Origin: JBMONI01 sp049324575
Lineage (GTDB): Bacteria; Omnitrophota; Omnitrophia; Omnitrophales; Aquincolibacteriaceae
Assembly (NCBI GenBank): GCA_049324575.1
Contig: JBMONI010000028.1
Coordinates: forward strand, 1 to 41,240
Length of the DNA: 41,240 nt
Direction: 5' to 3'
Positions 13,715-22,600 of the stretch are shown here, piece by piece (the first letter of the stretch is position 1; each line of letters opens with the position of its first letter). The translations under genes and the position numbers were made by a program. The notes beneath the pieces were generated by a model. That model saw nothing but the letters and a program-made list of their open reading frames with translations, was not told the origin of the DNA and searched no databases.

Positions 13715-15832
13715 ATGAAGACCGAGATCTCCACATTCACCAAGATCGTCAAACGCGATGGCCACGAAGAGCACTTCAATCCGCAAAAGATCACCGAAGC
13801 GATCGTGAAAGCCGGGAAGGCGACCGGCGAATTCGGGGTCGAGACCGCAAGACTTCTGACGATCCGCGCCGTGAGCCTCGCGCACGAGATCCTCCAGGAC
13901 AAGGTCCCCACCGTCGAAGAGATCCAGGACATTGTGGAGGAGACGCTGCTTTCCTCCCCGTACCGCAAGACCGCGAAGGCCTTCATCCTTTACCGCGAAC
14001 AGCACGCGCGCATCCGCGAGATCTCGTCCTCCTTCAACATCGGCCTCGTGAACCAGTACCTGAAAAAAACGGACTGGCAGGTCAAAGAGAACTCGAACAT
14101 GAGCTACTCGCTGCAGGGGCTCAACAATTACATCTCCTCCGAGATCAGCAAGATCTACTGGCTGCAGAGCATTTATCCGACAGAAGTGAAAGAGGCGCAC
14201 GCGAGCGGCGACCTCCATATCCACGACCTCGGCGCGCTGAGCGTCTACTGCGTCGGCTGGGACCTCCAGGACCTCCTGGTCGAAGGGTTCCGCGGCGCGG
14301 CCGGGAAGGTCGAATCGAAACCGGCGAAACATTTCCGCACCGCGCTCGGCCAGGTCGTGAACTTTTTCTACACATTGCAGGGCGAGGCGGCCGGCGCGCA
14401 GGCGTTCTCGAATTTCGACACCTTGCTCGCGCCGTTCATCTACTACGACAAACTGAGCTACCGCGAGGTGAAGCAGTCGCTGCAGGAATTCCTCTTCAAC
14501 GTGAACGTGCCGACGCGCGTCGGTTTCCAGACGCCGTTCACGAACGTGACGATGGACCTCAATGTGCCGTCGTATTTCAAGAGCCAGCCGGTCATCATCG
14601 GCGGGAAGCCGCAGGAGAAGACCTACGGCGAGTTCCAGGCCGAGATGGACATGTTCAACAAGGCGTTCCTCGAGGTGATGCGCGAGGGTGACGCGAGCGG
14701 CCGGGTGTTCACCTTTCCGATTCCGACCTATAACATTACGCAGGATTTCAACTGGGAGCACGGCAATCTCGACCTCCTGTGGGATGTGACCGCGAAATAC
14801 GGGATCCCTTACTTCTCGAATTTCGTCAACTCCGACATGAAGCCCGAAGATGCGCGCAGCATGTGCTGCCGGCTTCGGATCGATAACCGCGAGCTCAACC
14901 GCAAGGGCGGCGGGCTCTTCGGCGCGGCGCCCCTGACTGGTTCGATCGGGGTCGTGACGATCAATATGGCGCGGCTCGGTTATCTTGCCAAAGACGAGAA
15001 GGACTTCTTGAGACTTTTGACCCTGCGCATGCGCCAGGGCCGCGAGAGCCTTGAGATCAAGCGCAAGGTGCTCGAGCGCTTCACGGAGGACAATCTCTAT
15101 CCGTACATGAAGTTCTATCTGCGCAATATCAAGGCGCGTTTCGGCTGCTACTGGAAGAACCATTTCTCGACGATCGGTCTGGTGGGCATGAACGAGGCCT
15201 GCCTGAACCTGCTCAAGTGCGCGATCACCGAGCCGGCCGGGCATGAGTTCGCGATGCGCACGCTCGATTATATGCGCCATGTGCTCGTCGAGTTCCAAGA
15301 GGAGACCGGCGACAATTACAACCTGGAGGCGACGCCGGCGGAGGGGACTTCCTACCGTCTCGCGAAGCTCGACTACGAGAAATATCCGGACATCGTCACG
15401 GCCAACGGCACGGCAGGCGAAGGGAAGGGCGAGCCTTTTTATACGAACTCCACCCAGCCGCCCGTCAATTTCACGCAGGACATCTTTGAGCTCCTCGATC
15501 AGCAGGACAGCTTGCAGGCCAAATACACCGGCGGCACCGTCGTCCATCTGTATGTCGGCGAGCGGATCCGCGATCCGAAAGCGGTGAAGGAACTCGTGCG
15601 GCGGATCTGCATGCATTACCGCCTGCCGTATTTCTCGATCACGCCGACCTTCAGCGTCTGCCCGGTCTGCGGTTATATCGCGGGCGAGCACGAGCATTGT
15701 CCGAAATGCCAGGCCGACTGCGAGATCTACTCGCGGGTTTGCGGCTATCTGCGTCCGGTCGCGCAGTGGAACGACGGCAAGAAAGAGGAGTTCCGATTGC
15801 GCGCGCGCATGCGTGTCGCCCCCTGTTCATGA
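13715..15832 (+). CDS. nrdD: Anaerobic ribonucleoside-triphosphate reductase (class III)
   Basis: The 705-residue enzyme reduces ribonucleoside triphosphates to deoxy forms without oxygen, using a glycyl radical. An N-terminal ATP-cone (residues ~9-100, beginning KIVKRDGHEEHF) is the allosteric nucleotide site. Active-site Cys lie in SMCCRL (C384/C385). A zinc site, C649-X2-C652-X9-C662-X2-C665, precedes the glycyl-radical motif RVCGYL with G677. The C-terminal tail after KKEEFRLR differs a little from typical family members but ends naturally. Its stop overlaps the nrdG start as ATGA, so the two are translationally coupled. It is led by a consensus promoter and possible NrdR boxes. This indicates anaerobic or microaerobic growth. 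Confidence 0.95.
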   Translation: MKTEISTFTKIVKRDGHEEHFNPQKITEAIVKAGKATGEFGVETARLLTIRAVSLAHEILQDKVPTVEEIQDIVEETLLSSPYRKTAKAFILYREQHARIREISSSFNIGLVNQYLKKTDWQVKENSNMSYSLQGLNNYISSEISKIYWLQSIYPTEVKEAHASGDLHIHDLGALSVYCVGWDLQDLLVEGFRGAAGKVESKPAKHFRTALGQVVNFFYTLQGEAAGAQAFSNFDTLLAPFIYYDKLSYREVKQSLQEFLFNVNVPTRVGFQTPFTNVTMDLNVPSYFKSQPVIIGGKPQEKTYGEFQAEMDMFNKAFLEVMREGDASGRVFTFPIPTYNITQDFNWEHGNLDLLWDVTAKYGIPYFSNFVNSDMKPEDARSMCCRLRIDNRELNRKGGGLFGAAPLTGSIGVVTINMARLGYLAKDEKDFLRLLTLRMRQGRESLEIKRKVLERFTEDNLYPYMKFYLRNIKARFGCYWKNHFSTIGLVGMNEACLNLLKCAITEPAGHEFAMRTLDYMRHVLVEFQEETGDNYNLEATPAEGTSYRLAKLDYEKYPDIVTANGTAGEGKGEPFYTNSTQPPVNFTQDIFELLDQQDSLQAKYTGGTVVHLYVGERIRDPKAVKELVRRICMHYRLPYFSITPTFSVCPVCGYIAGEHEHCPKCQADCEIYSRVCGYLRPVAQWNDGKKEEFRLRARMRVAPCS

Positions 15833-16440
15833 AGATCGGCGGGTTCCAGCCGTTCTCGCTGATCGATTATCCGTCGAAGATCGCGGCCGTCCTGTTCACC
15901 CAGGGCTGCAATTTCCGCTGCCCGTATTGCCATAATCCGGAGCTCGTCCTGCCGGAACTTTTCATGCCGCTTTATGAGGAATCCGCGATCTGGGATTTCC
16001 TAGAGAAGCGGCGCGGGCGCCTCGACGGCGTCGTGGTCACGGGCGGCGAGCCGACGCAGCAGCCCGACCTGCTCGACTTCGCGGTGCGCGTGAAAGCGAT
16101 GGGCTATCTTTTCAAACTCGATACGAACGGAAGCGCGCCGGAGGTCCTGCGCGAGGGGATTGCGCGCGGGCTCTTCGATTATGTGGCGATGGACCTGAAG
16201 GCGCCGCTGGAAAAGTATGCGTGGGTCGCGGGGACGCCGGTCCGCGTCGAAGCGGTGCGCGAGAGCATGGAGCTTTTGCTCGCTTCGTCGATCGAGCACG
16301 AGTTCCGGACAACGTATGCGAAAGATCTTCTGACGGAGGCCGATCTCGGCGTTCTGAAAGCGATGACCTCCAAGGCCAGGAAGTACTCCGTTCAGGATTG
16401 CCTCCGTGCTAAGCGCCTTCTCGCCGAATATGCGCCCTGA
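15829..16440 (+). CDS. nrdG: Anaerobic RNR-activating radical SAM protein
   Basis: The 203-residue activase uses S-adenosylmethionine and a 4Fe-4S cluster to generate the glycyl radical on NrdD. The radical SAM signature CNFRCPYC supplies C27, C31 and C34. VVTGGEPTQQ (SAM-binding GGE) and a later FDYVAMDLKAP strand follow. I chose the ATG at 15829, which overlaps the nrdD stop by four bases, over an in-frame upstream start at 15697 that would lie deep inside nrdD. The MKIGGFQPFSLIDYPSK beginning is typical of this activase subfamily. Confidence 0.93.
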   Translation: MKIGGFQPFSLIDYPSKIAAVLFTQGCNFRCPYCHNPELVLPELFMPLYEESAIWDFLEKRRGRLDGVVVTGGEPTQQPDLLDFAVRVKAMGYLFKLDTNGSAPEVLREGIARGLFDYVAMDLKAPLEKYAWVAGTPVRVEAVRESMELLLASSIEHEFRTTYAKDLLTEADLGVLKAMTSKARKYSVQDCLRAKRLLAEYAP

Positions 16441-16497
16441 TCCAACTCCCGTGGTCTGAGAAAGAGCCTTTAGAAAAACTTCATAAAAAGGGTTGGC

Positions 16498-16553
16498 GTA
16501 GGGCAGGTTTCAATAATCAGAATTCTCGTAGGGCAGGTTTAAACCTGCCCTGC
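16498..16553. repeat. GTAGGGCAGGTTT palindrome plus adjacent half copy
   Basis: AGGGCAGGTTT followed directly by its reverse complement forms a perfect 22-bp palindrome (nt 16530-16551). A half copy, GTAGGGCAGGTTT, starts at 16498. The same unit recurs at nt 37983-38008. Confidence 0.75.
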
Positions 16554-16574
16554 GAGGCTTGGCGGACGGGGCTA

Positions 16575-16612
16575 ACCTTGACCCAACAAACTCCGGGGGT
16601 TTGATACGGGGT
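16575..16612. repeat. Intergenic palindrome, ACCT-TATCA family (diverged)
   Basis: CAAACTCCGGGGGTTTG (nt 16587-16603) is the palindromic core, flanked by ACCTTG on the left and ATACGGGGT on the right. It lies between nrdG and the lipoprotein gene. Confidence 0.6.
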
Positions 16613-16671
16613 CTAAATTTCGGGTTGAAATCGGGGATGTTTTTGTCCACAATAGGCCCCACGGTGTTTTC

Positions 16672-17196
16672 ATGAGGATCCCAAAGGCCCGGTCTGCCGG
16701 GCTTTTCTTTCTGGCAAGCTTCATTTTCCTGGGGTGCGGAGGCGCTTTGGCCATGAAGATCGAGAGTCCGGCCTTCCGTCACGGGGCCGATATCCCTTCG
16801 GACCATACCTGCGACGGAGTGGATCGTTCGCCTGCGCTTAAGTGGTCGGACGTGCCCGCCGGGGCCCAGAGTTTTGCGCTGATCGCCGATGATCCCGATG
16901 CGCCGGTGGGGACCTGGGTGCACTGGGTCCTCTATGACCTTCCGGCGGATCTCAAAGGCATCCCGGAAGGAGCGGCCGGGATCCCGGGGCAGTCGGGGAT
17001 GACGGATTTTCGCCGGCCGGGATACGGCGGGCCGTGTCCTCCGCAGGGAAAGCATCGCTATTATTTCAAGCTTTATGCGCTCGACCGGCTTCTCGAGCTT
17101 CCCGCGGGAGCGACGAAGAAGGAACTTCTCAAGGCCATGGAAGGGCATGTTCTCGAGGAAGCGGTTCTGATGGGGACTTATCAGCGCAAGCGCTGA
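16672..17196 (+). CDS. PEBP-family (YbhB/YbcL-type) protein, probable lipoprotein
   Basis: The 174-residue product has a short hydrophobic signal ending in a lipobox-like FLGC, suggesting a lipid-anchored envelope protein. The rest matches the phosphatidylethanolamine-binding / Raf-kinase-inhibitor-like fold: SPALKWSDVP, ADDPDAPVGTWVHWV and the GPCPPQGKHRYYF ligand-pocket region. The bacterial family's biochemical role is not settled. No clear Shine-Dalgarno precedes nt 16672. An internal ATG at 16753 (MKIESPAFRHG) has GGAGG about 10 nt upstream and would give a cytoplasmic form, so the start is uncertain. The lipobox favours the longer form. Confidence 0.85.
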   Translation: MRIPKARSAGLFFLASFIFLGCGGALAMKIESPAFRHGADIPSDHTCDGVDRSPALKWSDVPAGAQSFALIADDPDAPVGTWVHWVLYDLPADLKGIPEGAAGIPGQSGMTDFRRPGYGGPCPPQGKHRYYFKLYALDRLLELPAGATKKELLKAMEGHVLEEAVLMGTYQRKR

Positions 17197-17199
17197 AGC

Positions 17200-17232
17200 A
17201 CCTTATCAAACCCCCGGTGTTTGATATAGGTT
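17200..17232. repeat. Intergenic palindrome, ACCT-TATCA family
   Basis: TATCAAAC (nt 17204-17211) pairs with GTTTGATA (nt 17219-17226), flanked by outer ACCT and AGGTT. It sits a few bases after the lipoprotein stop and may act as a weak terminator. Confidence 0.7.
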
Positions 17233-17312
17233 CGGAACGTGTGTCATTTTGAGTCAGCGGTTCCCGGATTTTTTGCCGCGGAATGAAAAAAAGAAAGGTG
17301 AGGGGAACAAAC

Positions 17313-17618
17313 ATGTGGGTTCATTCGGTTTATTTCTGGCTGGATAAAAAGCTCGGGGCCGGCGAACGGAAAGCGTTCGTCGAAGCGCTCGAGACCCTTC
17401 GGGGCGTGGAAAGCGTACGCGGGATCTATATTGGCCCTCCGGCGGCGGCGACGCGGCCGGCGGTCGACCGCACCTACGATCATGCGCTCACCATCCTTTT
17501 CGAGGGCCTCAAGGGGCATGAGGCCTATCAATCGCATCCCCTGCACAAAACGTTCGTCGAAAAATTTTCTCCCTACTGGATCAAACTCGTCGTCTACGAT
17601 CATGAGGAATCCCGGTAA
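17313..17618 (+). CDS. Dabb (stress-responsive A/B barrel) domain protein
   Basis: A single-domain ferredoxin-like protein of 101 residues. It begins WVHSVYFWL, has a central DHALTILFEGLKGHEAYQSHP block and ends KLVVYDHEE, the usual Dabb order. These small alpha/beta-barrel proteins form dimers; the substrate cannot be deduced. I chose the ATG at 17313 because GAGGGG (nt 17300-17305) lies 7 nt upstream; the ATG at 17283 has no such site. The next gene starts three bases after the stop, so the two are probably cotranscribed. Confidence 0.85.
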   Translation: MWVHSVYFWLDKKLGAGERKAFVEALETLRGVESVRGIYIGPPAAATRPAVDRTYDHALTILFEGLKGHEAYQSHPLHKTFVEKFSPYWIKLVVYDHEESR

Positions 17619-17621
17619 TCT

Positions 17622-18389
17622 ATGAGAGCTTTCCCGTCTTTTTTGTTTTTCCTCGTTTTCCTCCTGCTGGCTTTGGCCGGACCGGCTGCCGGGACCCCGG
17701 CCGGCGAGACCGCCAAGATCGACGAAGCGGTCGCGCTCGCCCAGGGCGGCGATCCCGAAGCCGGGCTTCGTGCGCTCGAAGAGGTCCTGAAAGAGAATCC
17801 GGTTTCTTTTCCGGCGTTTTTCCACCGAGGCATGATCCGCTTGAGCCGTAACGAGATCGCCCCGGCCCTCGAGGATTTCAACCGCACGATCGAACTTAAT
17901 CCGCTTTACGCGCCGGCGCATCTGGGAAAAGGCCGCGCGCTTTTCCAGGAAGGGCACCGGGAGGCCGCGTTGCGGGAACTCGAGCAGGCGCTCGCGATCG
18001 ATCCGGCCTTCGGCCTGGCCTATTACAATCTCGGGATCCTGAAACAGACGCTCGGGGATTACGAGGGCTCGCTACGCGACCTGAAAAAAGCGGCCGAGCT
18101 GGGGGTGGAGGTCGAGAGCGATCTCTACGAAGCCGCCTGGTCGATGACCCATCTCGACGAGATCTGGGAGTCGTCGGAAGCGGCGATCGAAAAAGATCCG
18201 AAGGACGGCGATGCTTACCATGACCGCGGGCTGGTGCGCTTTTACCGCAAGGATTATGCGGGGGCGCTCGACGACCTCAACCGGGCCGAGAGTCTTGGGA
18301 CCGCGGTCGAACGGGAATTGATGAGAGAAGTCAAACAAGCGGCCTTGAGCGGCCCCGAAGGGACCGAGCCGGCCGCAACCAGGGAGTAA
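17622..18389 (+). CDS. Exported TPR-repeat protein
   Basis: A 255-residue protein with a strongly hydrophobic N-terminal signal (to about residue 24) followed by tetratricopeptide repeats, for example PAFFHRGMIRLSRNEIAPAL, PAHLGKGRALFQEGHREAAL, LAYYNLGILKQTLGDYEGSL and DAYHDRGLVRFYRKDYAGAL. TPRs form a superhelix for protein-protein contacts, here in the periplasm. The neighbouring downstream gene encodes another TPR protein with a membrane anchor, so the pair may form an envelope scaffold. Confidence 0.85.
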   Translation: MRAFPSFLFFLVFLLLALAGPAAGTPAGETAKIDEAVALAQGGDPEAGLRALEEVLKENPVSFPAFFHRGMIRLSRNEIAPALEDFNRTIELNPLYAPAHLGKGRALFQEGHREAALRELEQALAIDPAFGLAYYNLGILKQTLGDYEGSLRDLKKAAELGVEVESDLYEAAWSMTHLDEIWESSEAAIEKDPKDGDAYHDRGLVRFYRKDYAGALDDLNRAESLGTAVERELMREVKQAALSGPEGTEPAATRE

Positions 18390-18400
18390 GGGGGAATGCG

Positions 18401-18964
18401 ATGATGGATCCATCCATGAAAAATAAAGTTGCCGAGATCTTCAAAAAAACCGCGGGGCCGGAGGCCTCGCCGCGCGCGAGACTTCTGGCCGGGGCGGCCG
18501 CCGGGCTAATTCTGCTCGCTCTCCTGGCCGGCGTCTTCGGGATGTGCGGCCGCCGCTCGAGCCTTGATCCGGCGGCGATGCAGAAAGCCCGCGAACTTGT
18601 TTCGGCCGGCAATTTCCAGGAAGCGGCTGTGATGGCCGACGATTTCATCCGCCAGGACAAGAAGAACGGTTTCGGGCATATGCTGCACGGGATCGTGAAC
18701 CTGGTGCAGGGGCGTTATCTTCTCGGGGACGAAGCGCTTCTGAAAGCGATCAAGCTGGGACTTTCGAGCGATGACCGGGCGATCGCCTATTACAATCTCG
18801 GGATCTCGGCGGCACGTCAGCGGCGTTACAATGTCGCGGAGGATTATCTTAAACAGACGCTCAAGATCCGGCCCGGCGACCTGCCCGCGCAGGAGACCCT
18901 GCAGAATATTGAACGCTGGAAAAACTCCCAGGACCGGCTGGGCAAATATACGGCGAACTGGTAA
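18401..18964 (+). CDS. Membrane-anchored TPR protein
   Basis: The 187-residue product has one transmembrane helix (about residues 27-48, LLAGAAAGLILLALLAGVF) and a soluble C-terminal part with TPR-like repeats (AMQKARELVSAGNFQEAAVM, IAYYNLGISAARQRRYNVAE, followed by DYLKQTLKI). A G-rich Shine-Dalgarno (around nt 18389-18395) precedes the ATG. It lies 11 nt after the exported TPR gene and is probably in the same transcript. Confidence 0.85.
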   Translation: MMDPSMKNKVAEIFKKTAGPEASPRARLLAGAAAGLILLALLAGVFGMCGRRSSLDPAAMQKARELVSAGNFQEAAVMADDFIRQDKKNGFGHMLHGIVNLVQGRYLLGDEALLKAIKLGLSSDDRAIAYYNLGISAARQRRYNVAEDYLKQTLKIRPGDLPAQETLQNIERWKNSQDRLGKYTANW

Positions 18965-18994
18965 GGCGGCCGACCCTTCTCGGGGACGAGAACC

Positions 18995-19228
18995 ATGAGC
19001 GGAATTCAACCGAAACCGTATGTCCGGGAAGAAAAAGCGGGATGTATCGCGTGGTGCGCATGCGGCGAGTCGATGGATCAGCCTTATTGCGATGGCAGTC
19101 ATGGCCGCAAGAACACCGGCAAGAAGCCGGTGATCGTTGTCCTCGAAAAAGACCAGCGCGTGGCGTGGTGCGGTTGCCGGAGGTCCAAGGCCGGCGCTTT
19201 CTGCGACGGGTCCCACAAAATTTCCTGA
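18995..19228 (+). CDS. Double CDGSH iron-sulfur protein
   Basis: The 77-residue protein carries two CDGSH-type 2Fe-2S motifs in tandem: CACGESMDQPYCDGSH and CGCRRSKAGAFCDGSH. Each offers three Cys and one His for a cluster. Such proteins (bacterial relatives of mitoNEET/Miner2) are redox or cluster-transfer proteins. The Shine-Dalgarno is weak (GGGACGAG region before the ATG). It is last in the run of small genes before the terminator region at 19401. Confidence 0.92.
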   Translation: MSGIQPKPYVREEKAGCIAWCACGESMDQPYCDGSHGRKNTGKKPVIVVLEKDQRVAWCGCRRSKAGAFCDGSHKIS

Positions 19229-19257
19229 CCGTTATGATTTATTTCCAGGGATTTTTT

Positions 19258-19284
19258 TGTAGGGTGCACTTAAAGGCGCCCTAC
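19258..19284. repeat. GTAGGG...CCCTAC inverted repeat
   Basis: GTAGGGTGC and GCGCCCTAC flank CACTTAAAGG-like sequence. It is related in its outer ends to the GTAGGGCAGGTTT palindrome family but has a different centre. Confidence 0.5.
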
Positions 19285-19295
19285 CGGTTTGTATG

Positions 19296-19330
19296 ACCTG
19301 TCATATCACCTCCGGGGTGATCTATAGGTT
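19296..19330. repeat. Intergenic palindrome, ACCT-TATCA family
   Basis: ATATCACC pairs with GGTGATCTAT around a TCCGG centre, with outer ACCTG and AGGTT. Confidence 0.65.
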
Positions 19331-19400
19331 CAGAAATGCCGGGGTTTGCCGATAATATCCAGCGTCGTCAGGCTTTTTCCTGAGCGTAGTCCAAGTAAGA

Positions 19401-19432
19401 AGAGCAGGTCCTCCCGGACCTGCTCTTTTTTT
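19401..19432 (+). terminator. Strong intrinsic terminator
   Basis: A perfect 11-bp stem, AGAGCAGGTCC (nt 19401-19411) with its complement at nt 19416-19426, has a 4-nt loop and is followed by a run of seven T. It closes transcription before the giant gene leader. The 70 nt just upstream include another small hairpin (GTCAGG/CCTGA), so the 3' end of a small RNA is conceivable but unsupported. Confidence 0.9.
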
Positions 19433-19445
19433 CTTCTCCTCACTG

Positions 19446-19476
19446 CCCTTTGTGCATACCGGGTATGCACAAAGGG
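19446..19476. promoter_or_regulatory. Perfect 15+1+15 palindrome upstream of giant gene 2
   Basis: The left arm CCCTTTGTGCATACC and its exact complement are separated by one G. There is no T-run after it. It is followed by about 150 nt of AT-rich DNA up to the ATG at 19632, where no clear -35/-10 pair can be picked. It could be an operator or a repeat element; its sequence differs from the other palindrome families here. Confidence 0.5.
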
Positions 19477-19631
19477 CCACGCTTTATTTCTCTATTAAGT
19501 CCATCTAATTCTAGGTAATTAATATAGCGATATATAGCAATATAGTCCCAAGCATTGCAATTAGATATTAATAAGATAGTTTTTATAGTAGGGGATAGTG
19601 CTAACAGATCATAAATAAATTTGGGAACTTT

Positions 19632-22600
19632 ATGTCCCGACACCTGTCCAAAAGAACATTTTTAAGATGGGGCGCGGCGGTTATGGTCTTTGTATTCACC
19701 CTGACCGACTGTTTTTCTTCTTACGCCGCCAGCGGCCTCGATCTTGCGCCGCGCGGCGAGATCCCTTCCGCGCTTCGCCTCGAGATCCCCCGGGAACTGG
19801 CTTCCATCGAAGAGGTCTTTGAATCCCCCGCGAAGCGCGATCCGAAATTCGTCCTTCATATCCAGAACGCCCACGCCAACTACGAAGCGCAGGTGAAGAT
19901 CAAGGAGATCCTCCAATACCTGCACGAGCGCTACAAGTTCGACACGCTTTTCGTCGAGGGAGCGGCGTCGGAACTCAAGGCCGACCAGCTCCGGATTTTT
20001 CCCGATCCCGAGAGCAATTTGAAACTGGCCGACCACCTGGCGCAGAAAGGCGAGCTCACGGGCGCCGAACTTTTCATGATGGAATACGACAAGCAGGCCC
20101 GCGCCTTCGGCATCGAGCGGCCGGAGCTTTACCGGAAGGATTACGATGCCCTCCGATCCGTTTTCAAGGCCGAGCCCCAGATCGCGCGCTATCTTTTCGG
20201 TTTCGAAAAGGAGCTCGACCGCGCTTCCTCCAAGATCTTCGATCTCGCGACGCGCCGCCTGATCGGGGAGTGGCGGAAGTTCGAAGCGGGACGCCGGGAA
20301 TTTTTGCCTTATGTCAAAGAGCTTGCGCGCGCGGCCGACGATGTCCTCCGGCTCGATCTCAAAAGTCTGTTCGCGCAGGTGGAATGGCCGCAGCTGACAC
20401 GCCTGCTCGTCCTGCAGGACATGGAGGCCGAACTGGACCGCGATAAGGCCAAAACGGAAAAAGCGGCCGTGCTCGAAGCGCTCAAACGGTCGGGGTTCAG
20501 TGCGAAGGTCATCGGGGCCGTCGAAGCGATCGGAGAGGAAACGCCGAAAGCGGCGAAGGCCCGGACGGGGGAGGCCCTTCCGCGTTTTGTGCTCGAAGAC
20601 CTCGCGGCGGAAGGCAAAGACAAGGGATTCCGGTTCTCGGACTATCCTCATTTCGCCCTTTGGGCCGGAGTGACCGCGCTGGAGCGGGAGATCGTTGCGC
20701 GGGAGCTTTTCCGCGAGATCGAGGTCCTTTTCGGGAAGATCCTCGACGAACTCGCTTCTTCGGAGCAGCAGCGGGAGGCGCTCGCGCTCTTTCGCGATCT
20801 TGAACTCCTGCGAAAACTCTACCGGCTCGAGCTCACGCGCGACCAGTGGCAGGAAGCGCTCGGGCGCAAAGAAGAGCTGGCACCGGATGCGATCTTTGAA
20901 CGGGTCCGGCAGATGGGCGGAGGGGCGGCAAGGGAAGAAATCAGAAATCAGAAATCAGAAATCCTAAACAGATCCGAGATCCGAAATGGGAGATCGGCAA
21001 CGCCAGCCGAAAACACGGCTTCGCGCCCTGCGGCCCCGGATCCTCGGAATGCATACCAAGCGACCCTTCTGAATGCGTTCGAGCGGGCATTCGTTTTTTA
21101 CGAAGTCGCGGCCGAACGCGAAAGCGTCTTCTATGAAAAACTCCAGAGCGCGCTGGCCGGTCCGGCCCTGAAAAAAGCCGTGATCATCACCGGCGGGTTC
21201 CACACGGACGGTTTCCGCGATTATATGCGGGGCCATGGGATCAGCTACGGCATCCTGATGCCGCGCCTGACGAAGGCCCAAGCGGATTCCAAATACCGCG
21301 AGGTGATGCTGGGGGAAACGCCCACGATCTTTGATCTCGCGCACATGGAGATCGCGAATCTGCTTGGCATGGATCCCCGGCAGATCACCCGGGCCGAGAT
21401 CGAAGCCAGGGTCCGCAGTCTGGTCGACAGTCTTCTCCAGGTGGCCACCCCGCAAAATGTCCGTCCGGCCCTGGAGGACGTCAATAAGATCGTTGCTTCC
21501 AGCGGAATGCGTTTTGCGTTGAACGACGATGGGGAATTGGAATTTTACTATCCGGGCGAGAACGGGGAAGAGGTCGTCCGTGTTCCGGCAAGGCAATTTA
21601 TCGGGGCAAAAAGTTCCTCAGCTTCCGGGCGTCAAGGCCCGGAGGCACTATCCCCACTTCCGGGAGCCGATGTTTCGGCTCCCGGGAGTGCCCCATCCCG
21701 CCTTGGAACCGGCGGACAAGCCCGCCGCGCAGAAAATCGCGGCGCGAAGCCGTGGGGGGAGCTTGGGAAAAAGATCCGGGCGCCTTGGGAAGCGAAACTG
21801 TCGTTCGAATATGCGGTTTATGCGGCGGTCAGTTTTATAAGCGTTCTTGCCGGTCCGATGCTGGCCTTGGCGCTCGCTTCCGCGACGACGCCGGCCGGGT
21901 TTTTCGGGCTTTTCATGCTTCAAAGCCTTTCCTGGAACTGGACCGTTCTCGGTTTCATCATCGCATGGGACTTGCTCGAGGCGCCCCTGCCGCAGACCTT
22001 TTTCGATCAATTCCTGAGCGGCAAAGGGAAGATCTACGGACTTGCCGCTGTTTTGAAATTCCTTCTCCTGATCGAGGCAAGCCTTGTTTTCGGCCAGCCG
22101 GTCCTTGTGAATGTCGTCGCGTTCCTGGCCATTGACTATCTCAAGTTCAAGATCGGCTGGGACCCGACCGGCCAGTGGCATGCCGAGCATGCGGTGTGGA
22201 AGCGGAGCCTCTTGGCCGCGCCTCTCGTTAGTTTGATGGTGAAGCTCTCGGAGCTTAGCGCCGGCAAGCCTGCCAAGGTCCGTCCCGCCTTCGTTTCCCG
22301 CATGCCGGCGAGGGAAGAGTTTTCTATCCCTCAAGATGCATACAATTTTGCGGGAGCGGAAACGCCTTTGGGAGAAGCCATAATCCGTTTGCAAAATGAT
22401 GGATCGATCAAAGAAAGGCAGCGACAGGAAGATGAAAAGTGGGAGAAATATCAGCAAATACCGGGTGCTATTTATATCCGATCTTTGCGCCAGTATAAAA
22501 ATGATCTAGAGAAAATTGGACGGCAGGCAGAGCTCAAAGGGAGAAGTGTTTTTTATCCTTTTGGAGGATATGACGCCCATAAGCCTTTCTTGCTTGTCGA

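Noticed and set aside
13646..15697. Long minus-strand open frame (683 codons) opposite nrdD
   Set aside because: It lies wholly antisense to a well-conserved gene with clear catalytic motifs; the composition is typical of a GC-rich shadow frame and it has no recognisable domain.
15697..15828. 44-residue N-terminal extension of NrdG
   Set aside because: It lies inside the nrdD coding end and is unlike the family; the ATGA overlap start at 15829 fits both length and coupling.
19320..19432. Small RNA gene ending at the strong terminator
   Set aside because: No promoter is visible close upstream and no known RNA family fits; left as a possibility only.
20938..20998. Short GAAATCA repeats as a CRISPR array
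   Set aside because: The units are too short, have no spacers, and are read as protein; no cas genes are present.
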